A DNA stretch of 64,000 bases, taken from contig JAFTCA010000004.1 of the NCBI GenBank assembly GCA_017454945.1, positions 27,264-91,263 on the forward strand. Direction: 5' to 3'. Shown here in pieces: positions 50,283 through 59,911 of the stretch. Origin of the DNA: Bacteroidales bacterium (GTDB lineage: Bacteria > Bacteroidota > Bacteroidia > Bacteroidales > WCHB1-69). Below the pieces are notes generated by a model. That model was not told the origin of the DNA and searched no databases. It saw only the letters and a program-made list of their open reading frames with translations. Position 1 is the stretch's first letter, and each line of letters starts with the position of its first letter. Made by a program: the position numbers and the translations under genes.

Positions 50283-51122
50283 ATGGAAAATCAAGGAGAG
50301 GTGGTGTTATACAATCCTGATGAAACCATTAGGTTAGAAGTCAGGATGAGTGATGATACGGTATGGTTGACACAAGCGCAGATGGCGGAATTGTTTCAAA
50401 CAACCAGAAACAATGTCACCTTGCATATAGCTAATATTTTCAAGGAAGGTGAATTGGTGAAAAATGCAGTATGTAAGGATTCCTTACTAACTGCCATTGA
50501 CGGCAAGCAATATAGAACAAAATTATACAATCTTGATGTTATTATATCTGTTGGTTACCGTGTGAAATCATTTAGAGGTACAAAATTTCGTCAATGGGCC
50601 AATCGTGTTTTGAAAGAGTATTTACTAAAAGGATATTCTGTAAATCAGAGATTTGAACGCATAGAGCAACGGGTTGCCAAAACAGAAGAAAAGATCGATT
50701 TCTTTGTCCGCACTGCCCTACCACCTGTTGAGGGCATTTTCTTTGATGGACAAATATTCGATGCTTACGAATTTATATGCCGTCTAATAAAGAAAGCAAA
50801 GAATTGTGTCGTTTTGATTGACAATTATATTGATGAAACCGTGTTGGCAATGCTTGATAAAAGGGGAAAAGGCGTCCAAGCAATCGTTTACACACGACAG
50901 ATAAATACTCAGTTGCGACTTGATATTGAACGACATAACCTTCAGTATCCTTCGATAGAAGTGCGAATCCTTAGTCGGTCCCACGATCGTTTTCTGCTCG
51001 TTGATGATGAGGTCTATCACATTGGAGCTTCTCTTAAGGATTTAGGAAAGAAATGGGTTGCAGTGATGAAAATGAATAATGTTTGTGCTGTTGATTTGTT
51101 GGGAAAGACTGAAAGTTCGTAG
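50283..51122 (+). CDS. RhuM-family protein with a phospholipase-D-like C-terminal domain
   Basis: 279 residues. About 1-125 match the RhuM family (VWLTQAQMAELFQTTRNNVT, then LYNLDVIISVGYRVKSFRG), with a helix-turn-helix-like segment at 28-55. About 125-145 are a coiled linker. Residues 150-279 read as one phospholipase-D-like half: VVLIDNYIDETVLAML, then SHDRFLLVDDEVYHIGASLK. His234, Arg236 and Asp241 match HxKxxxxD with Lys replaced by Arg. It may bind DNA and act on nucleic acid, and RhuM proteins often occur in phage, restriction or defence regions, but none is adjacent here. It is AT-rich and stands alone between housekeeping genes. Confidence 0.82.
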   Translation: MENQGEVVLYNPDETIRLEVRMSDDTVWLTQAQMAELFQTTRNNVTLHIANIFKEGELVKNAVCKDSLLTAIDGKQYRTKLYNLDVIISVGYRVKSFRGTKFRQWANRVLKEYLLKGYSVNQRFERIEQRVAKTEEKIDFFVRTALPPVEGIFFDGQIFDAYEFICRLIKKAKNCVVLIDNYIDETVLAMLDKRGKGVQAIVYTRQINTQLRLDIERHNLQYPSIEVRILSRSHDRFLLVDDEVYHIGASLKDLGKKWVAVMKMNNVCAVDLLGKTESS

Positions 51123-51134
51123 GATATAAAAAAC

Positions 51135-51162
51135 GTAGAGACGGTGCGTGCACCGTCTCTAC
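51135..51162. repeat. 28-bp palindrome after the RhuM-like gene
   Basis: GTAGAGACGGTGC and GCACCGTCTCTAC flank a GT centre, a perfect 13-bp stem. It resembles GTAGAGACG...CGTCTCTAC palindromes scattered between genes in Bacteroidetes and cyanobacteria. Lying between two convergent genes, it can also act as a transcription stop for both. Confidence 0.75.
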
Positions 51163-51189
51163 AGGGGAAAATGGGAATGTGTTTTCGTA

Positions 51190-54100
51190 TTATTGCACAA
51201 CAACGCGTTTGGTAACAACATGACCGTCGCCGGTAACGCGCACGAAGTAGATGCCGTTGGTTAGCGACGAAGTATTGAGCGTTACCGAATAGTCGTTGGC
51301 ATTCTCTTTTTGGAGAACTACGCGGCCTTGAGCATCAAACATCGTCACATTGTCAATTAGGATCTGGTTGTTGTCGATATGTACCACATTGTGAGCGGGG
51401 TTGGGGTAGATGTTTAGGTTCTTGATGAGGTAATCGTCCATTTCTACCGTAGTCAACTGTTTAACAATCAAATATTTGCTTGTTCCTTTACGGTCGGTGA
51501 TGTTAATGCTGCAGGTACGCTCGGTGTTGGTGGTCGCCGTTGCCCTTACTTCTAAGGCAAAGTCGCCCGCACCGTATGTCTTATTGAGGGAAGTCCATGC
51601 GCACATGCCCAGACAGTACCAGCGAGTGTTGGCTGTGATGTTCAGTTTGGCAGTGGAGCCGACGCGGTTTTCAACAAGAACGGTGTCTTTTGAAAGGTTG
51701 ATGAAACTGGGCTGCTGCGTAATCAGGATAGGAATCCATTTCTTTCTTGTATAATCTGAAATGTGGCGTACGAATAGTGTGTCAGACAAGGTGATGTCGC
51801 CGTAGTTGAAGGTGCTGATGCTGACAACCAAGGTGGTGTCATCCTGGATGTTGGTTTTATACCAGGATGCTTGACCAGAGGTGTTCCATTGGTCATTGGC
51901 TTTGACGGTCACTCTGAACGAGCTGCCGCTGATGTTGCCGATTTCTACATGGTCTGTTGAGACAGAGGCTATGAATTCGGTGCCGTCTTGATAAATGGTC
52001 AGCATGAACTCGTGTTCTTCTTCACCTATAATTCTGAAAGTCGCTTTGCGCTCCGTAACCAAATTGTTGGAGTCTAAAACGTTGATTGTAAGTTCTGTGG
52101 TTCCATTGCCCATAGTGTCGCTTATGCTTATCCAAGGTTCTATTGTGTCTTTGCCTATGATGAATGGCATTGGGGCAATTCTCCACGACATGTTCGCATG
52201 CAGCGTGGCCTGGGTGCTGGCGATTTTATTGGCCACTCTTAAGGCTTTTTCTCCTTCTGGATAATCCACATACAGAATGGGTTCAATACCTTTTTGGGCA
52301 ACGGTGAGGGTGGGAATTCGTTCCAATCCGTTTTTAAGGTTGAAAGAGAGGGAACGTGCAAACTTGGATCTCTTATCGGCTGTAAAAGTAACCGTATCTG
52401 TGCCAATGCCCTCCATCTTGTCTATAGTCAGCCATTTAACCCTGTCTATGAGAGAAATAGACCAGTCCACATTGCCTTTGATGTACAGTTTGGCAGTGAG
52501 ATTGTCATCGTCAATCCAGATGGTGTCGGAGGATACCTCAAAGTAAGGTTCTTCTCCTTTTTGTGTAATGATAAGTGGTTGAGGGTATTCAATGCTGTCG
52601 TTGTATACCATCAGAGTGCATACACGATCCTTGACGGTTTCGTTGACCGTGAGCGTGGTGATGGTAATGATGGTGTCACCAGTACCTTTTATAGGATCTA
52701 TGGAAACCCAGTCCCTATTCTCTTCAGTTTTTTGGATTTCCCAAGAGGTGTTGCTGGCAAGATGAATTTGTTGAGTGGCTATTCCTTTCTCGAAAACAAC
52801 CTCATTGGGGGTACATTGGGCGTAATATTTGCCAATGGTAAATACCAGACTGTCGCCCGGTTCGCTAATGTATGAAATGTTGAAAAGGCTGTCGATGGTG
52901 CCATCAACGAAATAGGGAACGGGATTGGTGGTCAGGTCGATATGGTCACGGCCTTGCGTGGCATCGAAATGGGCGGTGGAAAGGTCGCCATTGCGGGTGG
53001 GCGAGCCACCTGGACGGTAAAGATATACTTCGTCGAACACGGTCTTGCCGTTATAGTTAGCGTTGCCCGACGCACCCTGCCAAATGCGATATACCAACAG
53101 TCCAGAGCCGTAGATGGTGCTGTCGTTGGGGGGCGACTGGCGGCGATACTCGAATGCGTAATATTCATTGTCGCGTCCAGGACAAGGCATCAAGTAGCAC
53201 ATCTTGTCCTTGCGGTCGCTGTTGCCCGGATATAAGGTGTAGGTGCCATTGGTAGTGATGGTGGGTATCTCTTCAATCCAGTTGCCGTATTTGTATTTCA
53301 TGTAGGCAGCAGTCTGTTGAGGAGGATTGGTGTTGTTGGACATCAAGTCCCAACGCCCAACGGGTGAGAGCGCTGAAAAGGCATCTTCGTAATGATACAG
53401 GTCGGGAGCACTCAGCGTGTGGAACATCTCATGGCAAAATACCGAGGTGTTGTAATAGGCGGGCGTGCCGTCCAATTGGAAGTTGTATGTGCTGACACGC
53501 TTGCCGTGAAGGAAGCATTCGCGCGAATAGAGGTTCCATTTGTGAGGCCACAGCAAAGAACTCCAGTCGCCAACTTCGCCTCTGACAATAAAACATACAT
53601 TATCCACCTTATCATCACCATCGCAGTCCAAATCCAGGCTCTCAGGAATCATGGACTCTACATAGGCCAATGCCCGTTCAATGAGTGCGTGCTCACGATC
53701 GGTGCGCTCTGCTTCATTTTGGTAGCCAATGTAGTTGGTGACAGGCGAGTACTCTGCAAAATAGTTGCGCGGGTGAGAGTCAGTGTATGACATCACCTGG
53801 TCGCCTTGAGGGGCAGGGAAGAAATGGGAGGGGATGAATAACTGGTTAAACGACATCTGTTTGAAGAAGTTATACATGGATATCGCATTGTCCGACGAGT
53901 CATTGAACATACGGTTAACCTCTGCAAAAGATTGCTCAAAACCGCCATCATCGGCGAAATTGATAAAGATGATGATGTTGTTGAGAACGCCGTGGTTCTT
54001 TTCGCCTTTAGTGGCCACGGATGACATGTCCATCTTGCGGGCGGGCGCCTCCATCTGCTCGCGCTTTTGCATCCATAAGGAGGCCGAAATGTTTTGATAA

Positions 54101-54390
54101 GGAGCTAAGCCAACGCTGGCGGGATTTACCTTACCTGCAATGTATGAAGTGGGAGCAAGTGCTTCTCCTTCGCGGATGGCATAAACATAATAGCCGGTCT
54201 GTTTGTCTTGGATGATGGTGTAGCCGTCCTTGTCGTGCAACCAGTGATGAAATTCGTCGCCCGAGATGAAGCAATGCAGTGTGTCGCCATTGGGTTGTAC
54301 CACGGTTCGAGGCACATTGGTAAGGTAGGCGGCCTGGGCCATCATAGTTAGAAATAACAAGGGAAGGAGAAATAAAAATGCTTTTTTCAT
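51190..54390 (-). CDS. M6 family metalloprotease with BACON domains and T9SS sorting signal
   Basis: 1066 residues. Signal peptide 1-20 ending MMAQAA. The protease domain shows CHEMFHTLSAPDLYHY, with HExxH at 320-324 and Asp330 as probable third ligand, as in immune-inhibitor-A-like M6 enzymes. From about 545 to 970 there are four or five BACON-type repeats (TSWEIQKTEENRDWVSIDPI, then PLIITQKGEEP; VDWSISLIDRVKWLTID, then PTLTVAQKG). The last 80 residues are a type A T9SS C-terminal domain: NLNIYPNPAHNVVHIDN, then DAQGRVVLQ and SLTNGIYFVRVTGDGHVVTK. It should cross the outer membrane by T9SS and act at the cell surface or outside. Substrate unknown; BACON domains suggest binding to mucin or glycan. 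Confidence 0.92.
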   Translation of the reverse strand: MKKAFLFLLPLLFLTMMAQAAYLTNVPRTVVQPNGDTLHCFISGDEFHHWLHDKDGYTIIQDKQTGYYVYAIREGEALAPTSYIAGKVNPASVGLAPYQNISASLWMQKREQMEAPARKMDMSSVATKGEKNHGVLNNIIIFINFADDGGFEQSFAEVNRMFNDSSDNAISMYNFFKQMSFNQLFIPSHFFPAPQGDQVMSYTDSHPRNYFAEYSPVTNYIGYQNEAERTDREHALIERALAYVESMIPESLDLDCDGDDKVDNVCFIVRGEVGDWSSLLWPHKWNLYSRECFLHGKRVSTYNFQLDGTPAYYNTSVFCHEMFHTLSAPDLYHYEDAFSALSPVGRWDLMSNNTNPPQQTAAYMKYKYGNWIEEIPTITTNGTYTLYPGNSDRKDKMCYLMPCPGRDNEYYAFEYRRQSPPNDSTIYGSGLLVYRIWQGASGNANYNGKTVFDEVYLYRPGGSPTRNGDLSTAHFDATQGRDHIDLTTNPVPYFVDGTIDSLFNISYISEPGDSLVFTIGKYYAQCTPNEVVFEKGIATQQIHLASNTSWEIQKTEENRDWVSIDPIKGTGDTIITITTLTVNETVKDRVCTLMVYNDSIEYPQPLIITQKGEEPYFEVSSDTIWIDDDNLTAKLYIKGNVDWSISLIDRVKWLTIDKMEGIGTDTVTFTADKRSKFARSLSFNLKNGLERIPTLTVAQKGIEPILYVDYPEGEKALRVANKIASTQATLHANMSWRIAPMPFIIGKDTIEPWISISDTMGNGTTELTINVLDSNNLVTERKATFRIIGEEEHEFMLTIYQDGTEFIASVSTDHVEIGNISGSSFRVTVKANDQWNTSGQASWYKTNIQDDTTLVVSISTFNYGDITLSDTLFVRHISDYTRKKWIPILITQQPSFINLSKDTVLVENRVGSTAKLNITANTRWYCLGMCAWTSLNKTYGAGDFALEVRATATTNTERTCSINITDRKGTSKYLIVKQLTTVEMDDYLIKNLNIYPNPAHNVVHIDNNQILIDNVTMFDAQGRVVLQKENANDYSVTLNTSSLTNGIYFVRVTGDGHVVTKRVVVQ

Positions 54391-54410
54391 AGTTCGTTTT
54401 TTTGAGGGCG

Positions 54411-54418
54411 CAAAATTA
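54411..54418 (-). promoter_or_regulatory. -7 element of the M6 protease promoter
   Basis: TAATTTTG on the minus strand, 20 bases before the ATG. Confidence 0.6.
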
Positions 54419-54430
54419 ATACTTTTTGGC

Positions 54431-54438
54431 TAAATTTG
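54431..54438 (+). promoter_or_regulatory. -7 element of the phosphatase promoter
   Basis: TAAATTTG, divergent from the M6 promoter only 12 bases away; RNA polymerase can probably occupy just one at a time. It supports ATG 54455 as start. Confidence 0.6.
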
Positions 54439-54454
54439 CGGCTAATAATTGTTT

Positions 54455-55651
54455 ATGAAGATGAAGAGATACTTATTATTGACTATTTGTTTGTTTATTA
54501 GTTTAATAACATTCTCTCAAGAAGCTGTTACTGAAAAGGTTGGTCTTGTTTGCGGCCCCTATATTCAAAATCCGACTACAACGGGCTTTACAGTTGTTTG
54601 GGAGTCGGATATGGACGCCGTTGGTTGGGTAGAACTCGCTCCCGATGATGGTACCCATTTCTACAATACCGACCGTCCGAAGTATTACGACCTGCGCGGC
54701 TTCGGCAATCAGGTGATGAGCACTATCCACCATGTGCGTGTGGACGGCCTGGAGCCTGGCACAACCTACCGCTATCGCATTATGATGAAAGGTGTGAAAA
54801 GCTTTAAAGGCTACGGTACAGTGGAATACACCCAGCCATGGGGTAGTGATGTTTTTAAAAAGGAACCCTATCGTTTTACAACATTGAAAAAAGATTACGA
54901 CAAAGTTCGGTTCGATGTCTATAATGATATCCATCAGAAAGATTCGATATTGAATAAACTGATGGGAGACTCCAGAATGAATGAGCTTGATTTTGTGGTG
55001 TTTAATGGCGATATGGTGAGTTCTTTAAGTGAGAAGGAAAAAATTAGGGAAATGTATCTGCGCACCGCCGCCACCCGACTGGAAGGGCGTGTACCGTTGT
55101 ATAACTTGCGTGGTAATCACGAGTTTCGTGGCAAGGATACGCAAGCGTGGTTCAACTATGTGGATATGCCTAATGGGAAGCCTTATTATACTGCTTCATA
55201 CGGCAAGTTCTTTTTTATTTTCTTGGATACGGGGGAAGATAAACCCGATAGCGACATTGAATATGGCGGCAGTATGCTCTCAGAGCCGTATCTGCAAGAA
55301 GAAGCGCGCTGGTTGGAGGACGTGGTGAAGTCGGATGCATGTAAAAAGGCGGCTGTTCGTATCGTTTTTGCTCATATTCCACCTGAAAAAGAGGGATGGC
55401 AAGGCAACAAAAATGTGGAGAAGCTTTTTGTGCCTATTCTCAATAAAGCAAAGGTTAGTTTGATGTTTGCAGGTCATCTGCACCAGTGGCGTGTTGATGC
55501 GCCGCATACCATATCGAGTGCCAATTTTCCTGTGGTTGTCAATGCCAACTGCGAACGCATGGAGGTGAACGCCAGCCAAACATCAGTTTCGCTGAACACA
55601 TTCAATTCCAATGGGGTGTGCACGCAGAGTTATAGCTGTCGGGTCAAATAG
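54455..55651 (+). CDS. Exported calcineurin-like metallophosphatase
   Basis: 398 residues from ATG 54455 (ATG 54461 also possible; the upstream TTG at 54449 lies closer to the predicted transcript start). Signal peptide ends LITFSQ. Residues 30-130 are FN3-like, as in purple acid phosphatases (TTTGFTVVWESDMDAVGWVE). The catalytic domain shows FDVYNDIHQK, VFNGDMVSS, NLRGNHEFRG, FAHIPPE and FAGHLHQW, the metal ligands of the family; the first motif has Asn-Asp-Ile-His for the usual Asp-x-His. A periplasmic phosphomonoesterase or diesterase is likely. Confidence 0.9.
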   Translation: MKMKRYLLLTICLFISLITFSQEAVTEKVGLVCGPYIQNPTTTGFTVVWESDMDAVGWVELAPDDGTHFYNTDRPKYYDLRGFGNQVMSTIHHVRVDGLEPGTTYRYRIMMKGVKSFKGYGTVEYTQPWGSDVFKKEPYRFTTLKKDYDKVRFDVYNDIHQKDSILNKLMGDSRMNELDFVVFNGDMVSSLSEKEKIREMYLRTAATRLEGRVPLYNLRGNHEFRGKDTQAWFNYVDMPNGKPYYTASYGKFFFIFLDTGEDKPDSDIEYGGSMLSEPYLQEEARWLEDVVKSDACKKAAVRIVFAHIPPEKEGWQGNKNVEKLFVPILNKAKVSLMFAGHLHQWRVDAPHTISSANFPVVVNANCERMEVNASQTSVSLNTFNSNGVCTQSYSCRVK

Positions 55652-55686
55652 TGCGATTTGCAGTCTTATAACATAAAAAAATGTTG

Positions 55687-55694
55687 TACTTTTG
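55687..55694 (+). promoter_or_regulatory. -7 element of the tyrS promoter
   Basis: TACTTTTG fits TAnnTTTG; leader of about 63 bases, with no T-box-like structure seen. Confidence 0.6.
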
Positions 55695-55763
55695 CAGTTT
55701 GCATTCTTAAAATACAATAAATCCTTTTTGTTATAAATAAAGCATAGAAATAATAGTATAGTG

Positions 55764-57053
55764 ATGAAGAATTTTGTTGAAGAATTGCGTTGGCGCGGGA
55801 TGATTCACGATATGATGCCCGGCACGGAAGAACAACTCAAAAAAGAGATGACGACGGCATACGTGGGCATCGACCCGACAGCCGACTCACTACATATCGG
55901 TCACCTTGTGGGAGTGATGATGCTTAGGCATTTGCAGGAATGTGGCCATCGCCCTGTAGTAGTGCTTGGTGGCGCTACCGGCATGATTGGCGATCCTTCG
56001 GGCAAGTCGCTGGAGCGTAACCTCCTCGACCACGACACATTGCTGCACAATCAGGAGTGCATCAAAAAACAGCTGGCCAAGTTCCTCAATTTTGATGGCA
56101 AAGAAGCCAATGCCGCCATCCTCGTCAATAACTACGACTGGATGAGTAAGTTCTCTTTCCTCGACTTCATTCGCGATGTGGGTAAGCACATCACGGTGAA
56201 CTATATGATGGCAAAGGATTCGGTGAAAAAGCGCTTCAACGGTGAAGGCGACGGTATGTCGTTCACAGAGTTCTCTTATCAGTTGGTGCAAGGTTATGAT
56301 TTTCTGTATCTTAACCAACATTATAACTGCAAATTGCAGATGGGTGGCTCCGACCAGTGGGGCAACATTACCACAGGTACGGAACTTATCCGCCGCAAAA
56401 CCGGTGGCGAGGCTTTCGCATTGACTTGTCCGCTCATCACTAAAGCCGACGGTGGCAAGTTTGGCAAAACCGAAAAAGGTAATATCTGGCTCGACCCCGA
56501 GAAGACCTCGCCGTACGCCTTCTATCAGTTCTGGCTCAACTGCTCGGATGATGACAGCAAGAAGTATATTCGCATTTTCACCGGCTTTTCGCAAGAGGAA
56601 ATCGAAGCGATGGAGAAAGAACACGACGCCGCTCCGCATTTGCGCATTCTGCAAAAAGCGTTGGCTAAGGATTTGACCATCCGTGTGCATTCGCAAGAGG
56701 ATTACGATGCCGCTGTCAGCGCATCCGAAATACTCTTTGGCAAAGGTACCGCCGACAGCCTGTCATCATTATCCGAAAAGATGTTTTTGGATGTGTTTGA
56801 TGGTGTGCCGCAAATGGAAATTGCCGCTTCGATGGTCGAAGCAGGCGTTCCTGTGGTTGATTTTGTTAGCGAGCATACCGGCATTTTCGCTTCGAAAGGT
56901 GAGGCTCGCCGTATGATCAAGGATAACGGCCTGTCGGTCAACAAGTCCAAAGTGAATGAAAGCGTTGTTATTAACAATGATTTTCTCATCAAAGGAAAAT
57001 ACATTTTGGTTCAAAAAGGTAAAAAGAATTATTATATAGTTAAAATAAAGTAA
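55764..57053 (+). CDS. tyrS: Tyrosyl-tRNA synthetase
   Basis: Charges tRNA-Tyr. 429 residues from ATG 55764 (a GTG lies just before it). Class I signatures HIGH at 44-47 and KFGKT at 232-236 (KMSKS equivalent), [34 protein letters not shown] and [10 protein letters not shown] for tyrosine binding, and a C-terminal S4 domain ([19 protein letters not shown]). It is followed 11 bases later by an M16 peptidase gene, so the two may be co-transcribed. Confidence 0.97.
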   Translation: MKNFVEELRWRGMIHDMMPGTEEQLKKEMTTAYVGIDPTADSLHIGHLVGVMMLRHLQECGHRPVVVLGGATGMIGDPSGKSLERNLLDHDTLLHNQECIKKQLAKFLNFDGKEANAAILVNNYDWMSKFSFLDFIRDVGKHITVNYMMAKDSVKKRFNGEGDGMSFTEFSYQLVQGYDFLYLNQHYNCKLQMGGSDQWGNITTGTELIRRKTGGEAFALTCPLITKADGGKFGKTEKGNIWLDPEKTSPYAFYQFWLNCSDDDSKKYIRIFTGFSQEEIEAMEKEHDAAPHLRILQKALAKDLTIRVHSQEDYDAAVSASEILFGKGTADSLSSLSEKMFLDVFDGVPQMEIAASMVEAGVPVVDFVSEHTGIFASKGEARRMIKDNGLSVNKSKVNESVVINNDFLIKGKYILVQKGKKNYYIVKIK

Positions 57054-57064
57054 ATTAGATAGTT

Positions 57065-59911
57065 ATGAAAAGATTCCTTCTGACTTTTCTGTGGCTGCTG
57101 ATAGCTTGTTCGTTATCACTGACAGCACAAGACCTTAAATCTACCATTAACAATGATCCTAATGTCAAGATTGGCAAGTTGGCAAATGGACTGACCTATT
57201 ACATTCGTGAGAACAAGATGCCTGCCAACCATGTAGAGTTTCGACTGGCGGTGAATGCCGGCTCCAATCAGGAAGAGGAACCGCAACGCGGTTTGGCCCA
57301 TTTCACTGAGCACATGGCTTTCAATGGTATCAAAGGGTTCCCTGGCAATGAAGTTGTAAGCAAACTGCAATCCATTGGCGTATCGTTTGGTGGTGGCCTC
57401 AACGCCTACACCAGTTTTGATGAGACTGTCTTTATGATTTCGATGCCTACTGATGATGCCAAGAATGTGGATATGGGACTCAATATCCTGCGTGGCTGGG
57501 CCGACGGCTTGCTTTATAACTCGAAGGAAATCGACCAGGAGCGAGGCGTCATCACCGAAGAGTATCGTATGTATCTCGGTGCCGACAAGCGTATGCAACA
57601 GAAATATTGGCCCGTGCTCTTCAGAGGCATGAAGTATGCCGAGCGCGAACCCATCGGATTGTTGGAAGTAATCAACGGCTTTGAATATCAAACCATTAAA
57701 GATTTTTACCACGATTGGTACCGTCCTGATTTGCAGGCTGTCATCGTTGTTGGTGATATCAATGCCGCTGAAATCGAGCAGATGATTATCAAGAAATTCT
57801 CGAAAATCAAACCCGCTAAGAATCCGCGTGAGAAAGTGGTGCCTGCGTTGGTAAAAGAGACATCGCCTCAAGTGGTGATTTGCACCGATAAGGAAGCAAT
57901 GGGCAGCAATGTGGAAATGGTTACCAAGTTGCCACACATTTATGTTAAGACTGTAGGCGATTATCGTGAATCGATGGTGCGTTCGCTGTTCAATATGATG
58001 ATACGCGCCCGTTTGAGCGAGATGCGCCAAAATCCCAATACTCCCTTCTTGAGTGCTAACATCAATTATTCCAATTATTTGCGCGAGGTTGATGCATACG
58101 AATTATCGGCACAATCAAAAGAAAATAAGATTGATGAGTCGATGAAAGCGTTAATCCGTGAGAACAATCGAGTATTGAAATATGGTTTCTTGGAGAGCGA
58201 ACTGAAGCGCGCTAAGGAAGAGATGATGGACAACTACGAGCGTGCCGCCAAGGAAATAGACAAGACCAATTCGGAGGCTTATGCCAGCCAATATGTCAGC
58301 CATTTCTTGAAGCAGACTCCTATCCCGGGGGCCAAACGTACACTGAAGTATGCCGAAAAGTATCTGGAAGGCATAACATTGGAAGAGGTTAATGCTCTGG
58401 CTAAACAGTGGGTTAGCAAGGACAACCTGGTGGTTATTGTCACCGCACCCGAACAGGAAGGTGTGAAAGTTCCTACGGAGCAAGACATTAGAAACATCTT
58501 GAATGACAAATCATTGGAAAATGTTACCCCCTATGTTGACACTTACAAGGATGTTGAAGTGATTGATGTAGAAAAGATTGTGCCGGGTTCTGTTGTGTCA
58601 ACCAAAAATATTCCCGAAGTGGAAGCCAAAGAACTGACACTTTCGAATGGTATCAAAGTGTTGTTGAAGAAGACCGACTATAAGAACGATGAGATTCTCT
58701 TCTCGGCCAAGAGTCGTGGCGGTATCAGTCGTTATTACGAGTGTGACATTGCATCGGCTCAATTTGCCCCCGCATTCATTATGCGTGCCGGTATTGGCGA
58801 ACTGGATTATTCTTCTTTATCTAAGAAAATGAAAGGCAAGAAAGTGTCGTTAGCACCATCTATTGATGTTTTGTCAGAAGGAATTTCCGGTAGCACTACG
58901 CCCAAGGATATGGAGTTCTTCTTCCAGTATCTGAATGCCTTCTTTACCAATGTGCGCAAGGATACCAATGTCTATACGTTGGTAATGTCGGAGACGAAGG
59001 AAAGAATCAATACAATACAGAAGAACCCGTTGTACAAATTTATCGGCAAATTGGTAGATTTGTCCACCCAAAGCGACCCCTACTATCGTACCTTATTGAC
59101 AGCAGATGAGGAATTTATCAAGTCGATAGATTACGAGCGCGCTTGGCAGCTTTATCATCAGCGTTTTGCCAATCCTGCCGACTTTGTCTTCACTTTCGTG
59201 GGCAATTTCGACGAGGCCGAGATGACCAAAATGCTGGAAACTTATGTGGCTTCGTTGCCCACTACCGATGAGATGGAAGACTTTAACGATGTGGAGAAGG
59301 GTTTCCCTGAAAAGAGTATCACAACATCGGTTTATGCTGGCACTGAAGAGCAGAGTTGGGCTGGAATGATGTTCAGTGAAGAATATGATTACACACCCAA
59401 GAACAATATGATTCTGAATCAGATAGGTGAGGCTTTGAACATTGAGGCCATTGAAACCATCCGTGAGAAAATGAGCGGTGTATATTCACCCCAGCTGCAA
59501 TTGGATTTTGAGAAATATCCCAAGCCGACCTACACTTTGATGGCAATATTCAGCTGTGCTCCGCAAAATGTAGATACACTTTCGGGTGCCATCTTCAACC
59601 TGCTGCGCACTTTCCAGAAACAGGGTCCCAAGCCTGAGACTTTACAAAAGGTTAAGGAGCAGATGATCAAGGAGCAGAAGACTGCCATGCAGAAAAATAG
59701 TACTTGGCTCGGTTATTTGCAGAACAAATATTTCCAGGATGAAGCCGATCAATTGGGTTCTATCAATAGATTTGAGCAACGCGTGAATGAAGTGACAATG
59801 GAGGATATTATCCAATTTATGAAGCAATATTTCGCTCTGGATCATTATGTTAGAGTGTCGTTGTATCCTGAAACGATGAAGCCTGCGATTCAAACCAAAA
59901 CAAGAAGATAA
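57065..59911 (+). CDS. Exported M16 family zinc peptidase (pitrilysin/insulinase type)
   Basis: 948 residues with signal peptide MKRFLLTFLWLLIACSLSLT, so periplasmic. The inverted zinc motif HFTEH is at 79-83 (RGLAHFTEHMAFNG), with the distal glutamate in ERGVITEEYRM. There are two halves, each of two M16 domains: active N-terminal (30-500) and inactive C-terminal (540-948), as in PqqL-like single-chain enzymes. It probably clears unfolded or imported peptides. Its stop overlaps the tadA start by one base (TAATG). Confidence 0.93.
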   Translation: MKRFLLTFLWLLIACSLSLTAQDLKSTINNDPNVKIGKLANGLTYYIRENKMPANHVEFRLAVNAGSNQEEEPQRGLAHFTEHMAFNGIKGFPGNEVVSKLQSIGVSFGGGLNAYTSFDETVFMISMPTDDAKNVDMGLNILRGWADGLLYNSKEIDQERGVITEEYRMYLGADKRMQQKYWPVLFRGMKYAEREPIGLLEVINGFEYQTIKDFYHDWYRPDLQAVIVVGDINAAEIEQMIIKKFSKIKPAKNPREKVVPALVKETSPQVVICTDKEAMGSNVEMVTKLPHIYVKTVGDYRESMVRSLFNMMIRARLSEMRQNPNTPFLSANINYSNYLREVDAYELSAQSKENKIDESMKALIRENNRVLKYGFLESELKRAKEEMMDNYERAAKEIDKTNSEAYASQYVSHFLKQTPIPGAKRTLKYAEKYLEGITLEEVNALAKQWVSKDNLVVIVTAPEQEGVKVPTEQDIRNILNDKSLENVTPYVDTYKDVEVIDVEKIVPGSVVSTKNIPEVEAKELTLSNGIKVLLKKTDYKNDEILFSAKSRGGISRYYECDIASAQFAPAFIMRAGIGELDYSSLSKKMKGKKVSLAPSIDVLSEGISGSTTPKDMEFFFQYLNAFFTNVRKDTNVYTLVMSETKERINTIQKNPLYKFIGKLVDLSTQSDPYYRTLLTADEEFIKSIDYERAWQLYHQRFANPADFVFTFVGNFDEAEMTKMLETYVASLPTTDEMEDFNDVEKGFPEKSITTSVYAGTEEQSWAGMMFSEEYDYTPKNNMILNQIGEALNIEAIETIREKMSGVYSPQLQLDFEKYPKPTYTLMAIFSCAPQNVDTLSGAIFNLLRTFQKQGPKPETLQKVKEQMIKEQKTAMQKNSTWLGYLQNKYFQDEADQLGSINRFEQRVNEVTMEDIIQFMKQYFALDHYVRVSLYPETMKPAIQTKTRR

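Noticed and set aside
55652..55763. T-box or other riboswitch before tyrS
   Set aside because: The leader is short and AT-rich, with no T-box sequence or specifier stem.
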